64,000 bases of DNA from Pollutimonas bauzanensis (GCF_900129885.1 NZ_FQXE01000019.1:17837-81836); one strand, 5' to 3'; positions 12,039 to 21,110 are shown, counted from the first letter of the stretch. A program made the numbers and translations. The notes: generated from the sequence alone by a model not told the origin.

Positions 12039-14018
12039 TCACCGCGCTTGCGAGAGCTGATCCAGGATGGCGGGATTTTCCAGGGTGGAGACGTCCTGGG
12101 TGACGGTCTCGCCCTTGGCCACCACGCGCAGCAGGCGCCGCATGATCTTGCCGGAGCGGGTCTTGGGCAGGTTCTCGCCAAAGCGTATGTCCTTGGGCTT
12201 GGCGATAGGGCCGATTTCCTTGGACACCCAGTCGCGCAGCTGCTTGGCGATCTGGTCGGCCTCGGCGCCTTCCGGCAAGGAGCGCTTGAGCACCACGAAT
12301 GCCACCACCGCTTCGCCCGTGGTAGCGTCGGGGCGCCCCACCACGGCCGCTTCGGCCACCAGCTCATGCGCCACCAGGGCCGATTCCACCTCCATGGTGC
12401 CCAGGCGGTGCCCCGACACATTGAGCACATCGTCGATGCGCCCCATGATCCAGAAATAGCCGTCGGCATCGCGCTGCGCGCCATCGCCCGCCAGGTAGGC
12501 GCCTTTCAGCTCGGGCGGGAAATAACTTTTCTTGAAGCGTTCCGGATCGCCCCATATGGTGCGTATCATGGCCGGCCAGGGCCGCTGCACGACCAGGAAG
12601 CCGCCCTTGCCGCTTTCCACGGGCTCGCCGGCCTCGTCGACGATCGCCGCCGCGATGCCCGGCAGGGGCAAGGTGCATGAACCTGGCTTGAGCGGCGTGA
12701 CGCCGGGCAGCGGCGTGATCATGTGGGCGCCGGTTTCGGTTTGCCACCAGGTATCCAGCACCGGGCAGCGCTCGCGGCCCACATTGGTGTAGTACCACAT
12801 CCAGGCCTCGGGATTGATGGGCTCGCCGACCGAACCGATGATGCGCAGGCTGCCCAGATCGTATTCGCGCGGGTGATAATCGGGAGCGCTCTCGGCCGCC
12901 TTGGTCAGCGAACGGATCGCCGTCGGCGCGGTGTAGAACACCGTCACCTTGTGGCGCTGGATCATTTCCCAGAAACGGCCCACGTTGGGGTAGGTCGGCA
13001 CGCCTTCGAATACGACCTGTGTCAGGCCGGCCGCCAGCGGCCCGTAGGTGATGTAGGTATGCCCGGTCACCCAGCCCACGTCGGCGGTGCACCAGAACAC
13101 GTCGCTATCCTTGGCGTCGAAGGTCCATTTCACGGTGAGCAAGGCCCACAGCAGAAAGCCGGCGGTGGCATGCTGCACGCCCTTGGGCTTGCCCGTGGAC
13201 CCGGAGGTGTACAGGATGAACAGCGGATGCTCGGCGTTCAGGGGCACGGGCTCGCACACATCCGGCTGGCCGGCCGAGAGCTCGTCCATCCACAGGTCGC
13301 GCCCTTCCTGCCACTGGACCGCGCCGCCGGTGCGCTTGTACACGATGACGTGGGCCACGGCATCGCAACCCCCCATCGCCAGGGCTTCGTCCACCGCGCT
13401 TTTGAGCGGTATGCTCTTGCCGCCGCGCACCTGCTCGTCGGCGGTGATGACCAGTGTGGCGCCCACGTCGACCGTGCGCTCATGCAGGCTTTTGGAAGAA
13501 AAACCGCCGAACACCACGGAATGGATGATGCCCAGGCGCGCGCAGGCCTGCATGGCGACCACCGCCTCGATGGACATGGGCATGTAGATGATGGCCCGCT
13601 CGCCGGTTCGATGGCCGAGCGACTTCAGGCCATTGGCGAATTGGCACACGCGCGCATGCAGCTGTTTATAGGTGACCGTGCTGACCTTGCCGTCGTCCGA
13701 TTCGAAGATAAGCGCCGTTTTATTGGCAGTTGGCGTGTCCAGGTGCTTGTCCAGGCAGTTCGCCGAGACATTCATCTCCCCGTCGCCAAACCAACGATAG
13801 AACGGCGCTTCGGACTCGTCCAGGACTTGCTTGAAAGGGGTGGTCCAGGCAAGATTCTCGCGCGCCAGGCGGCCCCAGAATTCATCGGGCGACTGCTCGG
13901 CTTCCTGGCACAGCGCCCGGTATTCGTCCATGCCCGAGATCGCGGCGCCCTGGACCAGATTGGGAAAAGGCGGAAAGACACGGGTTTCAGTCAGTATCGA
14001 CTCAATTCCACTAGACAT
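12039..14018 (-). CDS. acs: Acetyl-CoA synthetase (AMP-forming)
   Basis: Activates acetate to acetyl-CoA through acetyl-adenylate, for growth on acetate and scavenging. 659 residues. The AMP-binding P-loop is seen as [12 protein letters not shown], followed by [10 protein letters not shown], and the C-terminal domain carries the reactive lysine in [12 protein letters not shown] (Lys624), the residue acetylated for control in characterised Acs proteins. Strong Shine-Dalgarno AAAGGAG before the ATG. 5' of the gene (14019-14132) there is an 8-bp tandem duplication ACTGACAA at 14091-14106 but no clear promoter. The DMT gene follows after 29 bp. Confidence 0.97.
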   Translation of the reverse strand: MSSGIESILTETRVFPPFPNLVQGAAISGMDEYRALCQEAEQSPDEFWGRLARENLAWTTPFKQVLDESEAPFYRWFGDGEMNVSANCLDKHLDTPTANKTALIFESDDGKVSTVTYKQLHARVCQFANGLKSLGHRTGERAIIYMPMSIEAVVAMQACARLGIIHSVVFGGFSSKSLHERTVDVGATLVITADEQVRGGKSIPLKSAVDEALAMGGCDAVAHVIVYKRTGGAVQWQEGRDLWMDELSAGQPDVCEPVPLNAEHPLFILYTSGSTGKPKGVQHATAGFLLWALLTVKWTFDAKDSDVFWCTADVGWVTGHTYITYGPLAAGLTQVVFEGVPTYPNVGRFWEMIQRHKVTVFYTAPTAIRSLTKAAESAPDYHPREYDLGSLRIIGSVGEPINPEAWMWYYTNVGRERCPVLDTWWQTETGAHMITPLPGVTPLKPGSCTLPLPGIAAAIVDEAGEPVESGKGGFLVVQRPWPAMIRTIWGDPERFKKSYFPPELKGAYLAGDGAQRDADGYFWIMGRIDDVLNVSGHRLGTMEVESALVAHELVAEAAVVGRPDATTGEAVVAFVVLKRSLPEGAEADQIAKQLRDWVSKEIGPIAKPKDIRFGENLPKTRSGKIMRRLLRVVAKGETVTQDVSTLENPAILDQLSQAR

Positions 14019-14132
14019 GTTGCGGCTCCTTTTTTAGAAAGTGTGTTGTTCGAGTTATCTTCCAACCGTACCCAACCAGCCTTACTGAATACTGACAAAC
14101 TGACAAAGCAAGGCAGGGATTGTTCGTCCGGC

Positions 14133-15491
14133 TCACACCGGCATCATATCGCGCCGCGCCGCGCCGCGCGCTGCCGCCCCGCGGGCAAAATCCAGGCGCG
14201 TCAGCACGGCCAGGCCCGCCAGGAAAAACAGGCCCGTGAACAGCAGCGCCATGCGATGGTTCCCGCAGGTCAGCCAGGTGACCAGGCCGTAGCACAAGGG
14301 CCCCACCACGGCGGCAAGCTGGGTCGCGAAGGTCCATAGCGAATAGAACTCGGCCAGCCTTTCCGGCGGGGCCAGCGCGCCGACCATGGCGCGCCCGGCG
14401 CTCTGGCTGGTGCCCATGCAAAGGCCCGCCAAGGTCGCGGCCAGCCAGAATATCCACAGCTGCACGGCCGCATAGGCCAGCAATATCATGATTATCCAGC
14501 CCACCAGGGTGATGGACAAGGCCAGCTTGTGGCCTATCCTGTCCTGGGCGTAGCCGAAAAGAAAGGCGCCGGCCGCCGCGGCGATGTTTACCGTGAACAC
14601 CAGCATCATGGTCTGGGCCATGGTAAAGCCCATGGCCTCGGTGGCATACACGGCCGACAGAGTGATGACCACGGCGATGCCGGCGTGGTAGCACGTCCCG
14701 CAAAGCAGCAGGAGCCTGAAATCGGCAAAATGCTCGCGGGTGTCGCGCCATGCCGCCAGCAGCCTGGCCAGCATGCCGACGGAGGGCGCGTGGCTGGGCG
14801 GCGTGCGTTCGCGCAGGAACAAAAAGGAAGGGATGGCGGCGACGGCGAAGACCAGCGCCGTCAGCACCATTACATAGGGCACATACTGGCTGGCGGGTTC
14901 CTGGCGGGCGCTGGCCCAGGAAACCAGCGCCAGCGACAAGCCCAATGTCAGCATGCCGCCAAAATAACCGAAGCTCCAGCCCCATCCGGACACGCGGCCC
15001 AAGGCATGGGGGCGCGCGATTTCGGGCAGGAAGGCCGCCACGATGGACTCGCCCACGCAATAACAATAGTTGGACAGCGCGATCACAAGCAGGCCCCAGG
15101 CAATGTCGCCCGGCCCCGTGAACGCCAGCAGCAATGTGGCGGCCACGCAGCCCACCGTGCTGGAAAACAGCAGCCTGCGCTTGCCGGCCCGGGCATCCGC
15201 GCGCGCGCCCAGGGTCGGCATGCTGAACATGACCATCAGGTAGGAAAACGACAAAGCCGCGGTGAACGCCAGCGTGCCCCATGGCTTGCCGGCGGCCACC
15301 ACGCCCACGAAGTAGGCGCTGAACACCGTGGTCAACACCACAGTCGTATAGCCCGAATTCGCGAAGTCGTACATGGCCCAGGCCCAGACCTCGCGTTTGC
15401 CGACGCCGGGGTTCACCGCGTCGCGAAAGGCGAGCGTCAAGGCCGCGTCGCGGGCCGGGCCGCCGGCTTGCCTATCCGCGCCGCGGCTCAT
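14133..15491 (-). CDS. MFS transporter, UMF1 (Atg22-like) family
   Basis: A 452-residue, roughly 12-helix permease. The family signature at the N-terminus, REVWAWAMYDFANSGYTTVV, matches the UMF1/Atg22-like MFS branch, whose yeast member exports amino acids from the vacuole; bacterial substrates are largely unknown. The ATG (15491) overlaps the stop of the HbpS-like gene by four bases (ATGA), so the two are translationally coupled. The frame stays open upstream through the neighbouring gene, but that part is a shadow. Confidence 0.88.
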   Translation of the reverse strand: MSRGADRQAGGPARDAALTLAFRDAVNPGVGKREVWAWAMYDFANSGYTTVVLTTVFSAYFVGVVAAGKPWGTLAFTAALSFSYLMVMFSMPTLGARADARAGKRRLLFSSTVGCVAATLLLAFTGPGDIAWGLLVIALSNYCYCVGESIVAAFLPEIARPHALGRVSGWGWSFGYFGGMLTLGLSLALVSWASARQEPASQYVPYVMVLTALVFAVAAIPSFLFLRERTPPSHAPSVGMLARLLAAWRDTREHFADFRLLLLCGTCYHAGIAVVITLSAVYATEAMGFTMAQTMMLVFTVNIAAAAGAFLFGYAQDRIGHKLALSITLVGWIIMILLAYAAVQLWIFWLAATLAGLCMGTSQSAGRAMVGALAPPERLAEFYSLWTFATQLAAVVGPLCYGLVTWLTCGNHRMALLFTGLFFLAGLAVLTRLDFARGAAARGAARRDMMPV

Positions 15492-15895
15492 ATCTTCAGG
15501 GCGGCAATCCCGGCGCGGGCGATTTCGACGTCTTCGCTGGATTTGACCCCGGATACCCCCACCGCGCCGACGACCGCCGAGTCGACCACGATGGGCACGC
15601 CGCCTTCCAGCATGCCTTCCAGACCGGGCGCCGACAGAAACGAATAGCGGCCCTGATTGATGGAATCTTCGTAAGTCTTGGACTCGCGCCGCCCCAAGGC
15701 CGCGGTGCGCGCCTTGGCCGGGGAAATCTGCGCGGAAATCGGCGCGGCGCCGTCCAGTCGCAGCAAACCCAATAAATGCCCGCCATCGTCGACCACCGAT
15801 ATGGTCACGGCCCATTTCTGCTGGATGGCGTGTGCCTGTGCTGCATCCAGAATGGCTTTTACGTCGGCGCTGCTCAATATGGGTTTGGTCATCAT
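15488..15895 (-). CDS. HbpS/GlcG-like protein (DUF336)
   Basis: A 135-residue protein of the heme-degrading/HbpS-like fold (PF03928), also called GlcG or DUF336. Recognised from SVVDDGGHLLGLLRLDGA, the SPAKARTAA stretch and GGVPIVVDSAVVGAVGVSG, with the usual ending SSEDVEIARAGIAAL. Members bind heme and iron in streptomycetes or sit in glycolate, propanediol or aromatic operons with unclear roles. Start ATG 15895 is preceded by GGAGG at about nine bases; ATG 15892 is the alternative. It is the first gene of a coupled pair with the UMF1 transporter. Confidence 0.88.
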   Translation of the reverse strand: MMTKPILSSADVKAILDAAQAHAIQQKWAVTISVVDDGGHLLGLLRLDGAAPISAQISPAKARTAALGRRESKTYEDSINQGRYSFLSAPGLEGMLEGGVPIVVDSAVVGAVGVSGVKSSEDVEIARAGIAALKI

Positions 15896-16189
15896 AGGAA
15901 AATCCCTCCAAGGTCTGAAACAATACGCTACAACCAAAGCGGCTGCGCGTTCCAAGTCGCCCTATAGACTAGCCCGGCGACGCCCTTGAGTAAAGTCAAA
16001 ATAGAGGGAAATACTTCTTTACCTATTAGGGATGATTCGTTAAACTCGACCCCTTATTATTGTGAACAATGCGTAAAGCCTCGCCTTTTTAAGGTGTTTT
16101 ATTGCACGATGTTATTGGTTTATGCCCTGTTTGGCATTAAATCGAAACTTCCGGGCAAGGGCTGATGCCAGCGAAAACGAAAAACGACT

Positions 16190-16861
16190 ATGCCGCCACA
16201 TCGACTATCCCGACTATTCCCATACATCAATTCCCAAAACTTCTGGCGTGGCGCCAAATGTTTTCTGCTTGTTACAACTGTGGCGCTCGCCGGCTGCGCC
16301 AGCAACGCCCAAAATCAGCAGGCCCAGTCCGAACCCAGCCGCCTGATACGCGACAATTACCTCTCTTATACGCAGTCCGACCCTCTTGGCGCGTACTTTT
16401 CCGCCAAAGAATACGAATACCCCACCAGCAAATACCCCAGCAGCAGCTCCCCCAAGACCACCAAGACCCTGGCGTCCACCGCGCTGAATTTCCTGGGCAT
16501 CAAATACCGTTTCGGCGGGGAAGCTCCCAATACCGGATTCGACTGCAGCGGCCTGGTCAGCTATGCCGCTGAAAAATCCCTGGGCCTGAAGCTGCCGCGC
16601 AGCGCGGCGGAAATGGCGCGCGAAGGCAAATCGGTAAAAAGCAGCGAACTGAAAAAAGGCGACCTGGTATTCTTCAATACCCGCGGCCACCGCAACTCGC
16701 ATGTGGGAATCTACCTGGGCAATCACCAGTTCGTGCATGCGCCGCGTACCGGCGCGGTCGTGCGCATAGAAAGCATGGACCTCGCCTACTGGAAAAAGCG
16801 CTATAACGGCGCGCGCCGGCTGGCGGCCAACACCCCTGACACCCTCGCGACGGCGAACTGA
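16190..16861 (+). CDS. NlpC/P60-family lipoprotein, peptidoglycan endopeptidase
   Basis: Predicted outer-membrane lipoprotein (223 aa) with an NlpC/P60 cysteine peptidase domain that cleaves peptide cross-links of peptidoglycan. The lipobox VALAGC puts the lipidated cysteine at residue 36, after an unusually long N-region. The catalytic parts are Cys119 in GFDCSGLVSYA, His171 in NSHVGIYLG and a third polar residue near His183 (FVHAPRTG). The 294-bp gap upstream (15896-16189) contains nothing else I can support. Convergent with the DUF2325 gene. Confidence 0.92.
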   Translation: MPPHRLSRLFPYINSQNFWRGAKCFLLVTTVALAGCASNAQNQQAQSEPSRLIRDNYLSYTQSDPLGAYFSAKEYEYPTSKYPSSSSPKTTKTLASTALNFLGIKYRFGGEAPNTGFDCSGLVSYAAEKSLGLKLPRSAAEMAREGKSVKSSELKKGDLVFFNTRGHRNSHVGIYLGNHQFVHAPRTGAVVRIESMDLAYWKKRYNGARRLAANTPDTLATAN

Positions 16862-16874
16862 CGCGCGCCGTCCT

Positions 16875-16922
16875 GGCGCCGCGGGCTCTCAAGCCGGCGG
16901 CGCGCCCCGCGGCCGCGGCGCC
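16875..16922. terminator. GC-rich inverted repeat in a convergent gap
   Basis: The 10-bp arms GGCGCCGCGG (16875-16884) and CCGCGGCGCC (16913-16922) are perfect inverted repeats with a 28-base, itself GC-rich, loop, between the NlpC gene and the convergent DUF2325 gene. There is no T-run on either side, so it is at best a weak or bidirectional termination or pausing structure. Confidence 0.3.
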
Positions 16923-16936
16923 GCTGCGATCCGAAC

Positions 16937-17335
16937 CTAATTGAGCCTTGCCCTGCCGCCGGCATAACCGTCGGCGTCCTTCGCGATGAAGCGCACGGGC
17001 CGTTCATTGCCGCCCTTATCCACCGGGCAGGCTTCACAGTAGCCGCATTGGGTCAGGGCCTGCTTCATGCTGCATACCGACCGCCTGCAGGCCAGCACCC
17101 GTATGCCGGAGCGCTGGGCCGCCGCGCGGAACGTTTTCATGACATTGTGGCCGAGAAAATCGGTCAGCAATATGAGCAACTGCGTGCCGGAAGGCAATTG
17201 CAAGGTTTTCTTCTGATGCGATGGGTCGCGGCCACTGATATGCTGCTTGATGGCGATGTTGTGCCCTTTCAGCAGATCGGGGATATTGCCCAGACGGTCG
17301 GCCCCCACAACGACTGCGCTGACGAGTTCAGACAT
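16937..17335 (-). CDS. DUF2325-family protein behind a Fur-like box
   Basis: A 132-residue protein of the DUF2325 family, function unknown. It starts MSELVSAVVVGADRLGNIPD, has a central SH/GTQLLILLTDFLGHN region resembling a small Rossmann-like fold, and ends with a Cys cluster: Cys83 and Cys88 (LACRRSVC) and Cys97, Cys100 and Cys103 (CGYCEACP). Five cysteines within 21 residues suggest metal or Fe-S binding. 36 bases before its start is a good Fur-box match, so it is probably induced by iron limitation. Convergent with the NlpC gene; nothing else is in its unit. Confidence 0.82.
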   Translation of the reverse strand: MSELVSAVVVGADRLGNIPDLLKGHNIAIKQHISGRDPSHQKKTLQLPSGTQLLILLTDFLGHNVMKTFRAAAQRSGIRVLACRRSVCSMKQALTQCGYCEACPVDKGGNERPVRFIAKDADGYAGGRARLN

Positions 17336-17370
17336 GACGGCTCCAGATAATAAAAAGATGGTTTCGTAAC

Positions 17371-17389
17371 GATAATCATTCTTATTATC
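17371..17389 (-). promoter_or_regulatory. Fur box (ferric uptake regulator site)
   Basis: GATAATCATTCTTATTATC matches the classical 19-bp Fur consensus GATAATGATAATCATTATC at about 15 positions and keeps both outer GATAAT/ATTATC arms. It lies in the 93-bp gap between the DUF2325 gene and the cysB-like gene, 36 bases before the DUF2325 start, where a promoter would be expected. Confidence 0.7.
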
Positions 17390-17428
17390 AATGTCAACAA
17401 CTCTTGTGCATAATTTTGTAGCGGCCGA

Positions 17429-18379
17429 TCAGTCCGTCTTGGAGCTTTTCTCTATGGCTTCCAGCACCACGTCGCGCGTCAGGGCGGGCGAGAGCATTTC
17501 CAGCAGCACATAAACGTAGTCGCGCAGGAATATCCCCGACTTGACCGCCACGCGGGTCACATGGGTGCCGAACAGATGCCCGGCCGGCAGCCCCACCAGG
17601 CCCTTGTCGCGGCGCGGATCGAAGGCCATGCCGGCGATGATGCCTATCCCGAGCCCCACGTCGACGTAAGTCTTGATGACGTCGGCGTCTATGGCTTCCA
17701 GGACGATGTCGGGGCGGATATCATTGGCGGCGAACACTTCGTCTATGGTGCCGCGGCCCGAGAAAGCGTGATCGTAGGTGACGATGGGATACTGGGCCAG
17801 CTGTTCCAGCGATATGGCCTTGGCCGCGCTGGACGTCAGCTCGGCCAGCGGGTGGTCGGGACGCACCACGATGGTGTGTTCCCAGGAATAGACCGGCATG
17901 GCGGCGAGCCCCGGCGTATGGACCAGGGTTTCGGTGGCGATGGCCACGTCGGCCTGCTCGTGCAGCACCATGCGGGCAAGGTGGGGCGGGCTGCCTTCGG
18001 CCAGGGATACCCGCACCTTGGGAAAGCGCTCGCGGAAAGCCGGTATGACTTTGGGCAAAATATAGCGGGCCTGCGCGTGCGTGCAGGCGATGACCAGGCC
18101 GCCCTCGTCGCGCCGCGCGAATTCATCGCTGACTTTCTTCAAGTTGTCGACTTCGCGCATGATGCGGTCTATGACCTGTGCCACCACGTGGCCGGGCTTG
18201 GTCAGGCCTTTTATGCGTTTTCCGTGGCGTTCGAAGATCTTGAGGCCCAGTTCGTCCTCGAATTCGATAATGGCCTTGGACACGCCCGGCTGGGACGTAT
18301 ACAGTGTGCGGGCCGCTTCTGTCAGGTTGAAATTGCGCCGGATGGTTTCACGTACGAAGCGGAATTGCTGAAGATTCAT
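17429..18379 (-). CDS. cysB: CysB-type LysR-family regulator
   Basis: A 316-residue LysR regulator. The N-terminus MNLQQFRFVRETIRRNFNLT and the HTH stretch LTEAARTLYTSQPGVSKAI are characteristic of CysB/Cbl proteins, which control sulfate assimilation in response to O-acetylserine, thiosulfate or APS. The effector domain fills residues ~95-300. The leader just before the ATG is a perfect 10-bp hairpin (18383-18406) that contains the AAGGG ribosome binding site, and a TATAAT at 18404-18409 overlaps its other arm. No sulfur genes are adjacent, so the target set is inferred from the family only. Confidence 0.88.
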   Translation of the reverse strand: MNLQQFRFVRETIRRNFNLTEAARTLYTSQPGVSKAIIEFEDELGLKIFERHGKRIKGLTKPGHVVAQVIDRIMREVDNLKKVSDEFARRDEGGLVIACTHAQARYILPKVIPAFRERFPKVRVSLAEGSPPHLARMVLHEQADVAIATETLVHTPGLAAMPVYSWEHTIVVRPDHPLAELTSSAAKAISLEQLAQYPIVTYDHAFSGRGTIDEVFAANDIRPDIVLEAIDADVIKTYVDVGLGIGIIAGMAFDPRRDKGLVGLPAGHLFGTHVTRVAVKSGIFLRDYVYVLLEMLSPALTRDVVLEAIEKSSKTD

Positions 18380-18382
18380 AAA

Positions 18383-18406
18383 AATAGCCCTTTAGGAAGG
18401 GCTATT
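18383..18406 (-). promoter_or_regulatory. Hairpin holding the cysB ribosome binding site, also terminator-like
   Basis: On the minus strand the arms AATAGCCCTT and AAGGGCTATT pair perfectly over 10 bp around a CCTA loop, followed by five T and the cysB ATG. The 3' arm contains AAGGG, eight bases from the ATG, so the folded RNA would mask the ribosome binding site. Stem plus T-run also resembles an intrinsic terminator for mmsA, which ends 44 bases upstream. A TATAAT (18404-18409) overlaps the 5' arm, so a transcript begun there would lack that arm. Confidence 0.65.
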
Positions 18407-18450
18407 ATATGTAATAAAGAAATAAAAATATATTCTTTATGGTTATAAGC

Positions 18451-19944
18451 TTACTTCATGGAGATAGTGGTATTCACCCCTGAAGCGTGCGCCGTCCAGC
18501 GCGCCGTGACGGTCTTGGTCTGGGTCCAGAAGTTCACGGCCTGCTTGCCGTTGGGGCCCGAATCGCCCAGTTTGGACCCGCGCGAGCCGGTGAAGCTGAA
18601 CCATGCGACAGGAACCGGAATAGGGATATTGATGCCTATCTGGCCCACATCGATATTATTCTGGAAGTAGCGCGCCGAGCCGCCATCCTGGGTGAACACG
18701 GCCACGCCGTTGCCATTGGGATTGCGGTTGATGAATTCCACCGCCTCTTCCAGGGTATCGACACCCACCACGCTAAGCACCGGGCCGAACACTTCCTCCC
18801 GGTAGATGGTCATGTCGGCTTCCACCTTGTTGAAAATGGTCGGGCCCACGAAATTGCCTTTTTCGTATCCGGCTACCGTAAGGTTGCGGCCATCGAGCAG
18901 CAGTTCGGCGCCCTCGTCCACCCCTTGCTGGATCAGGCCTTCGACCCGCTTCTTGGCATTGGGCGATACCAGCGGCCCGAGATCGGCGTCGCGGTCCGAG
19001 CCTATGCTGACCTTGAGCTTCCTGGCGCGCTCGACGAAGTCGGGCAGCCAGTCGCGTGCCTCGCCCACCAGCACGGCCACCGAAGTCGCCATGCAGCGCT
19101 GGCCCGCCGCGCCGAAAGCGGCGCCCACCAGTTGATTCAAGGCCACTTCGCGATCGGCGTCGGGCAGGATCACGCAGTGGTTCTTGGCGCCCATCATGGC
19201 CTGGCAGCGCTTGCCCGCCCTGGATGCGCGATTGTAGATCTCGGTGCCGACATGGGTGGAGCCGATGAAGGAAATCGCCTTGATGTCGGGATGATCGCAC
19301 AAGCCGTTGGCGGTATCCGGCCCGCCGTGCACCACGTTGAGCACGCCGGGGGGCAGGCCGGCCTCGAGCGCCAGCTTGGCCAGCATCAGCGAGGAGCTGG
19401 GGTCCTGTTCGGAGGGCTTCAGGATGAATGTGTTGCCGACCGCCACGGCGATCGGAAACATGAAGCAAGGCAGCATGATGGGGAAATTGAACGCCGTAAT
19501 GCCGGCGACCACGCCCAGGGGCTGTATCAAGGTATAGACGTCGATGCCGCTGGCGGCGTTCTCCGCATATTCGCCCAGTTGCAATGAAGCGATGGAGCAG
19601 GCGTGCTCGATGACTTCCAGGCCGCGCCCGACCTCGCCTTCGGCGTCGGGCAGGGTCTTGCCGTGCTCCAGCGAAATCGATTTCGCCAGGGCGGCGGTGT
19701 TGTCGCGCACCAGTTTCTGCAGATTCAGCATGACGCGCATGCGCGCGCCCTGGCTGGCATTGCGCCAGGTCTTGAAGGCCTCTTTGGAGTTGGCCACCGC
19801 CAAATCCAGTTCTTCCCTGGTTGCGAAAGGCACCTGCGCGACGACCTCCTGGGTGGCGGGATTGACGACATCGCGCCATTCCGTGGTTTTGGACTGCACA
19901 AGCTCGCCACCGATCAGTAGTGGAATACGGGGAACTGCACTCAT
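18451..19944 (-). CDS. mmsA: Methylmalonate-semialdehyde dehydrogenase (CoA-acylating)
   Basis: Oxidises methylmalonate semialdehyde to propionyl-CoA (or malonate semialdehyde to acetyl-CoA) with NAD and CoA, in valine, thymine or beta-alanine breakdown. 497 residues, full length. Features typical of MmsA are the start IPLLIGGELVQSKT, the cofactor region AFNFPIMLPCFMFPIAVAVG, and the nucleophile Cys284 in GAAGQRCMATS, without the catalytic glutamate motif of ordinary aldehyde dehydrogenases. Strong AAGGAG seven bases before the ATG. A LysR gene is divergent across 177 bp and probably controls it. Confidence 0.95.
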   Translation of the reverse strand: MSAVPRIPLLIGGELVQSKTTEWRDVVNPATQEVVAQVPFATREELDLAVANSKEAFKTWRNASQGARMRVMLNLQKLVRDNTAALAKSISLEHGKTLPDAEGEVGRGLEVIEHACSIASLQLGEYAENAASGIDVYTLIQPLGVVAGITAFNFPIMLPCFMFPIAVAVGNTFILKPSEQDPSSSLMLAKLALEAGLPPGVLNVVHGGPDTANGLCDHPDIKAISFIGSTHVGTEIYNRASRAGKRCQAMMGAKNHCVILPDADREVALNQLVGAAFGAAGQRCMATSVAVLVGEARDWLPDFVERARKLKVSIGSDRDADLGPLVSPNAKKRVEGLIQQGVDEGAELLLDGRNLTVAGYEKGNFVGPTIFNKVEADMTIYREEVFGPVLSVVGVDTLEEAVEFINRNPNGNGVAVFTQDGGSARYFQNNIDVGQIGINIPIPVPVAWFSFTGSRGSKLGDSGPNGKQAVNFWTQTKTVTARWTAHASGVNTTISMK

Positions 19945-20100
19945 TAAGGTCTCCTTGGGGCATTCATGATGCGGAATAAATCAACTTTTTATTTTATGCG
20001 CGGCTGGCATTTTCAGGAATGGCAGGCGCGGGGCCGGCGCAGCGCGCGCGGGCCATTGCAGCAGTGTAGTTGTGTAAAAAACTTATTTCCATCAAAATAT

Positions 20101-20129
20101 TTGCACATTCAATGCTAATTAATGCACAA
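20101..20129. promoter_or_regulatory. Imperfect inverted repeat over the LysR start, candidate autoregulatory site
   Basis: TTGCACATT (20101-20109) and AATGCACAA (20121-20129) are inverted repeats with 7 of 9 positions matching, 11 bases apart, and overlap the start codon of the LysR gene in the mmsA/LysR divergent region. LysR proteins typically bind such interrupted dyads near their own gene. Assignment is by position only. Confidence 0.35.
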
Positions 20130-21057
20130 GGCTTTTATGCTCGACTGGGACGGTATACGCTATTTTCTCGAAGTGGCGCGCACGCAGCGCGTCAGCGCCG
20201 CGGCGCTGCGCCTGGGCGTGCAGCACACCACGGTATCGCGGCGCATACAAGCGCTCGAGCACGAGCTTGCAACCATCCTGTTCAACAAGTCGAAGTCCAC
20301 CGGCTTCACCCTGACCGAAGAAGGCATGCGCTTCTTCGCCTACGCCGAACAGATCGAAAGCACCCTGCTCTCGGCCCGTGAAGATGTCTCGGGCCAGTCG
20401 CAAACCCTGTCGGGCCATCTGCGGGTCGGCTCCACAGAGGGTTTCGGCAACTATGTGCTGGCGCCCCTGATGACCGATTTCCAGCGCCGCTTTCCCGCCA
20501 TCACCCTGGACATCATGCCCGTTCCGCGCTTCATCAGCCTTTCCAAGCGCGAGGCCGATATCGCCATTTCGCTGGAACGCCCGCAGCGCGGCCCGTATTT
20601 ATGCACCAAGCTGATCGATTATTCGCTCAAGCTGTATGGCACCGCCGGCTACCTGGCCGGCCACCCTCCCATACGCGCCAAGGCGGATCTGGCCGACCAT
20701 ACCTTCATCGGCTACGTGGAAGAATTGCTGTTCAGCGACCGCCTGCGCTATCTCGAGGATATCGTCCTCACCGACCGCGTCATCTTCAAAAGCACCAGCG
20801 TGATTGCCCAATATCACGCCGCCCTGCAGGGCCGGTCGCTGGCCATCCTGCCCTGCTTCATGGCGGCCCAGGACCTGCGCCTGCAGCCGGTGCTGGAAGA
20901 TGAAATCGCGCTGACGCGCAGCTTCTGGATGTATTGCCACGAAGACTTGCGCCAGTCCAGGCGCGTCATGGCGCTGTGGGACTTTCTTAAAAAGTCGGTG
21001 CAGCTGAATGCGCCCCTGCTGCGCGGCGAGGCATCCCGACTGCTGTATCTGGAGTGA
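20122..21057 (+). CDS. LysR-family regulator divergent from mmsA
   Basis: A 311-residue LysR protein: winged HTH at residues ~8-65 (LDWDGIRYFLEVARTQRVSA, then LGVQHTTVSRRIQALE) and a substrate-binding-type effector domain from ~95 (LSGHLRVGSTEGFGNYVLAP). The FLEVARTQRVSAAA form is the one often found beside mmsA-like dehydrogenase genes in betaproteobacteria. The true start may be the ATG five codons later (20137). Divergence from mmsA suggests local control by a valine or beta-alanine catabolite. Convergent with lptF. Confidence 0.88.
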   Translation: MHKAFMLDWDGIRYFLEVARTQRVSAAALRLGVQHTTVSRRIQALEHELATILFNKSKSTGFTLTEEGMRFFAYAEQIESTLLSAREDVSGQSQTLSGHLRVGSTEGFGNYVLAPLMTDFQRRFPAITLDIMPVPRFISLSKREADIAISLERPQRGPYLCTKLIDYSLKLYGTAGYLAGHPPIRAKADLADHTFIGYVEELLFSDRLRYLEDIVLTDRVIFKSTSVIAQYHAALQGRSLAILPCFMAAQDLRLQPVLEDEIALTRSFWMYCHEDLRQSRRVMALWDFLKKSVQLNAPLLRGEASRLLYLE

Positions 21058-21110
21058 ACCCACGGGGCGCGCGGGGCCCTGCGCAATACAGCATTGGATG
21101 CTGCGCGCGC

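Noticed and set aside
14091..14106. 8-bp tandem duplication ACTGACAA upstream of acs as a regulator site
   Set aside because: Only two copies, no symmetry and no identifiable -10 at proper spacing; too little to call.
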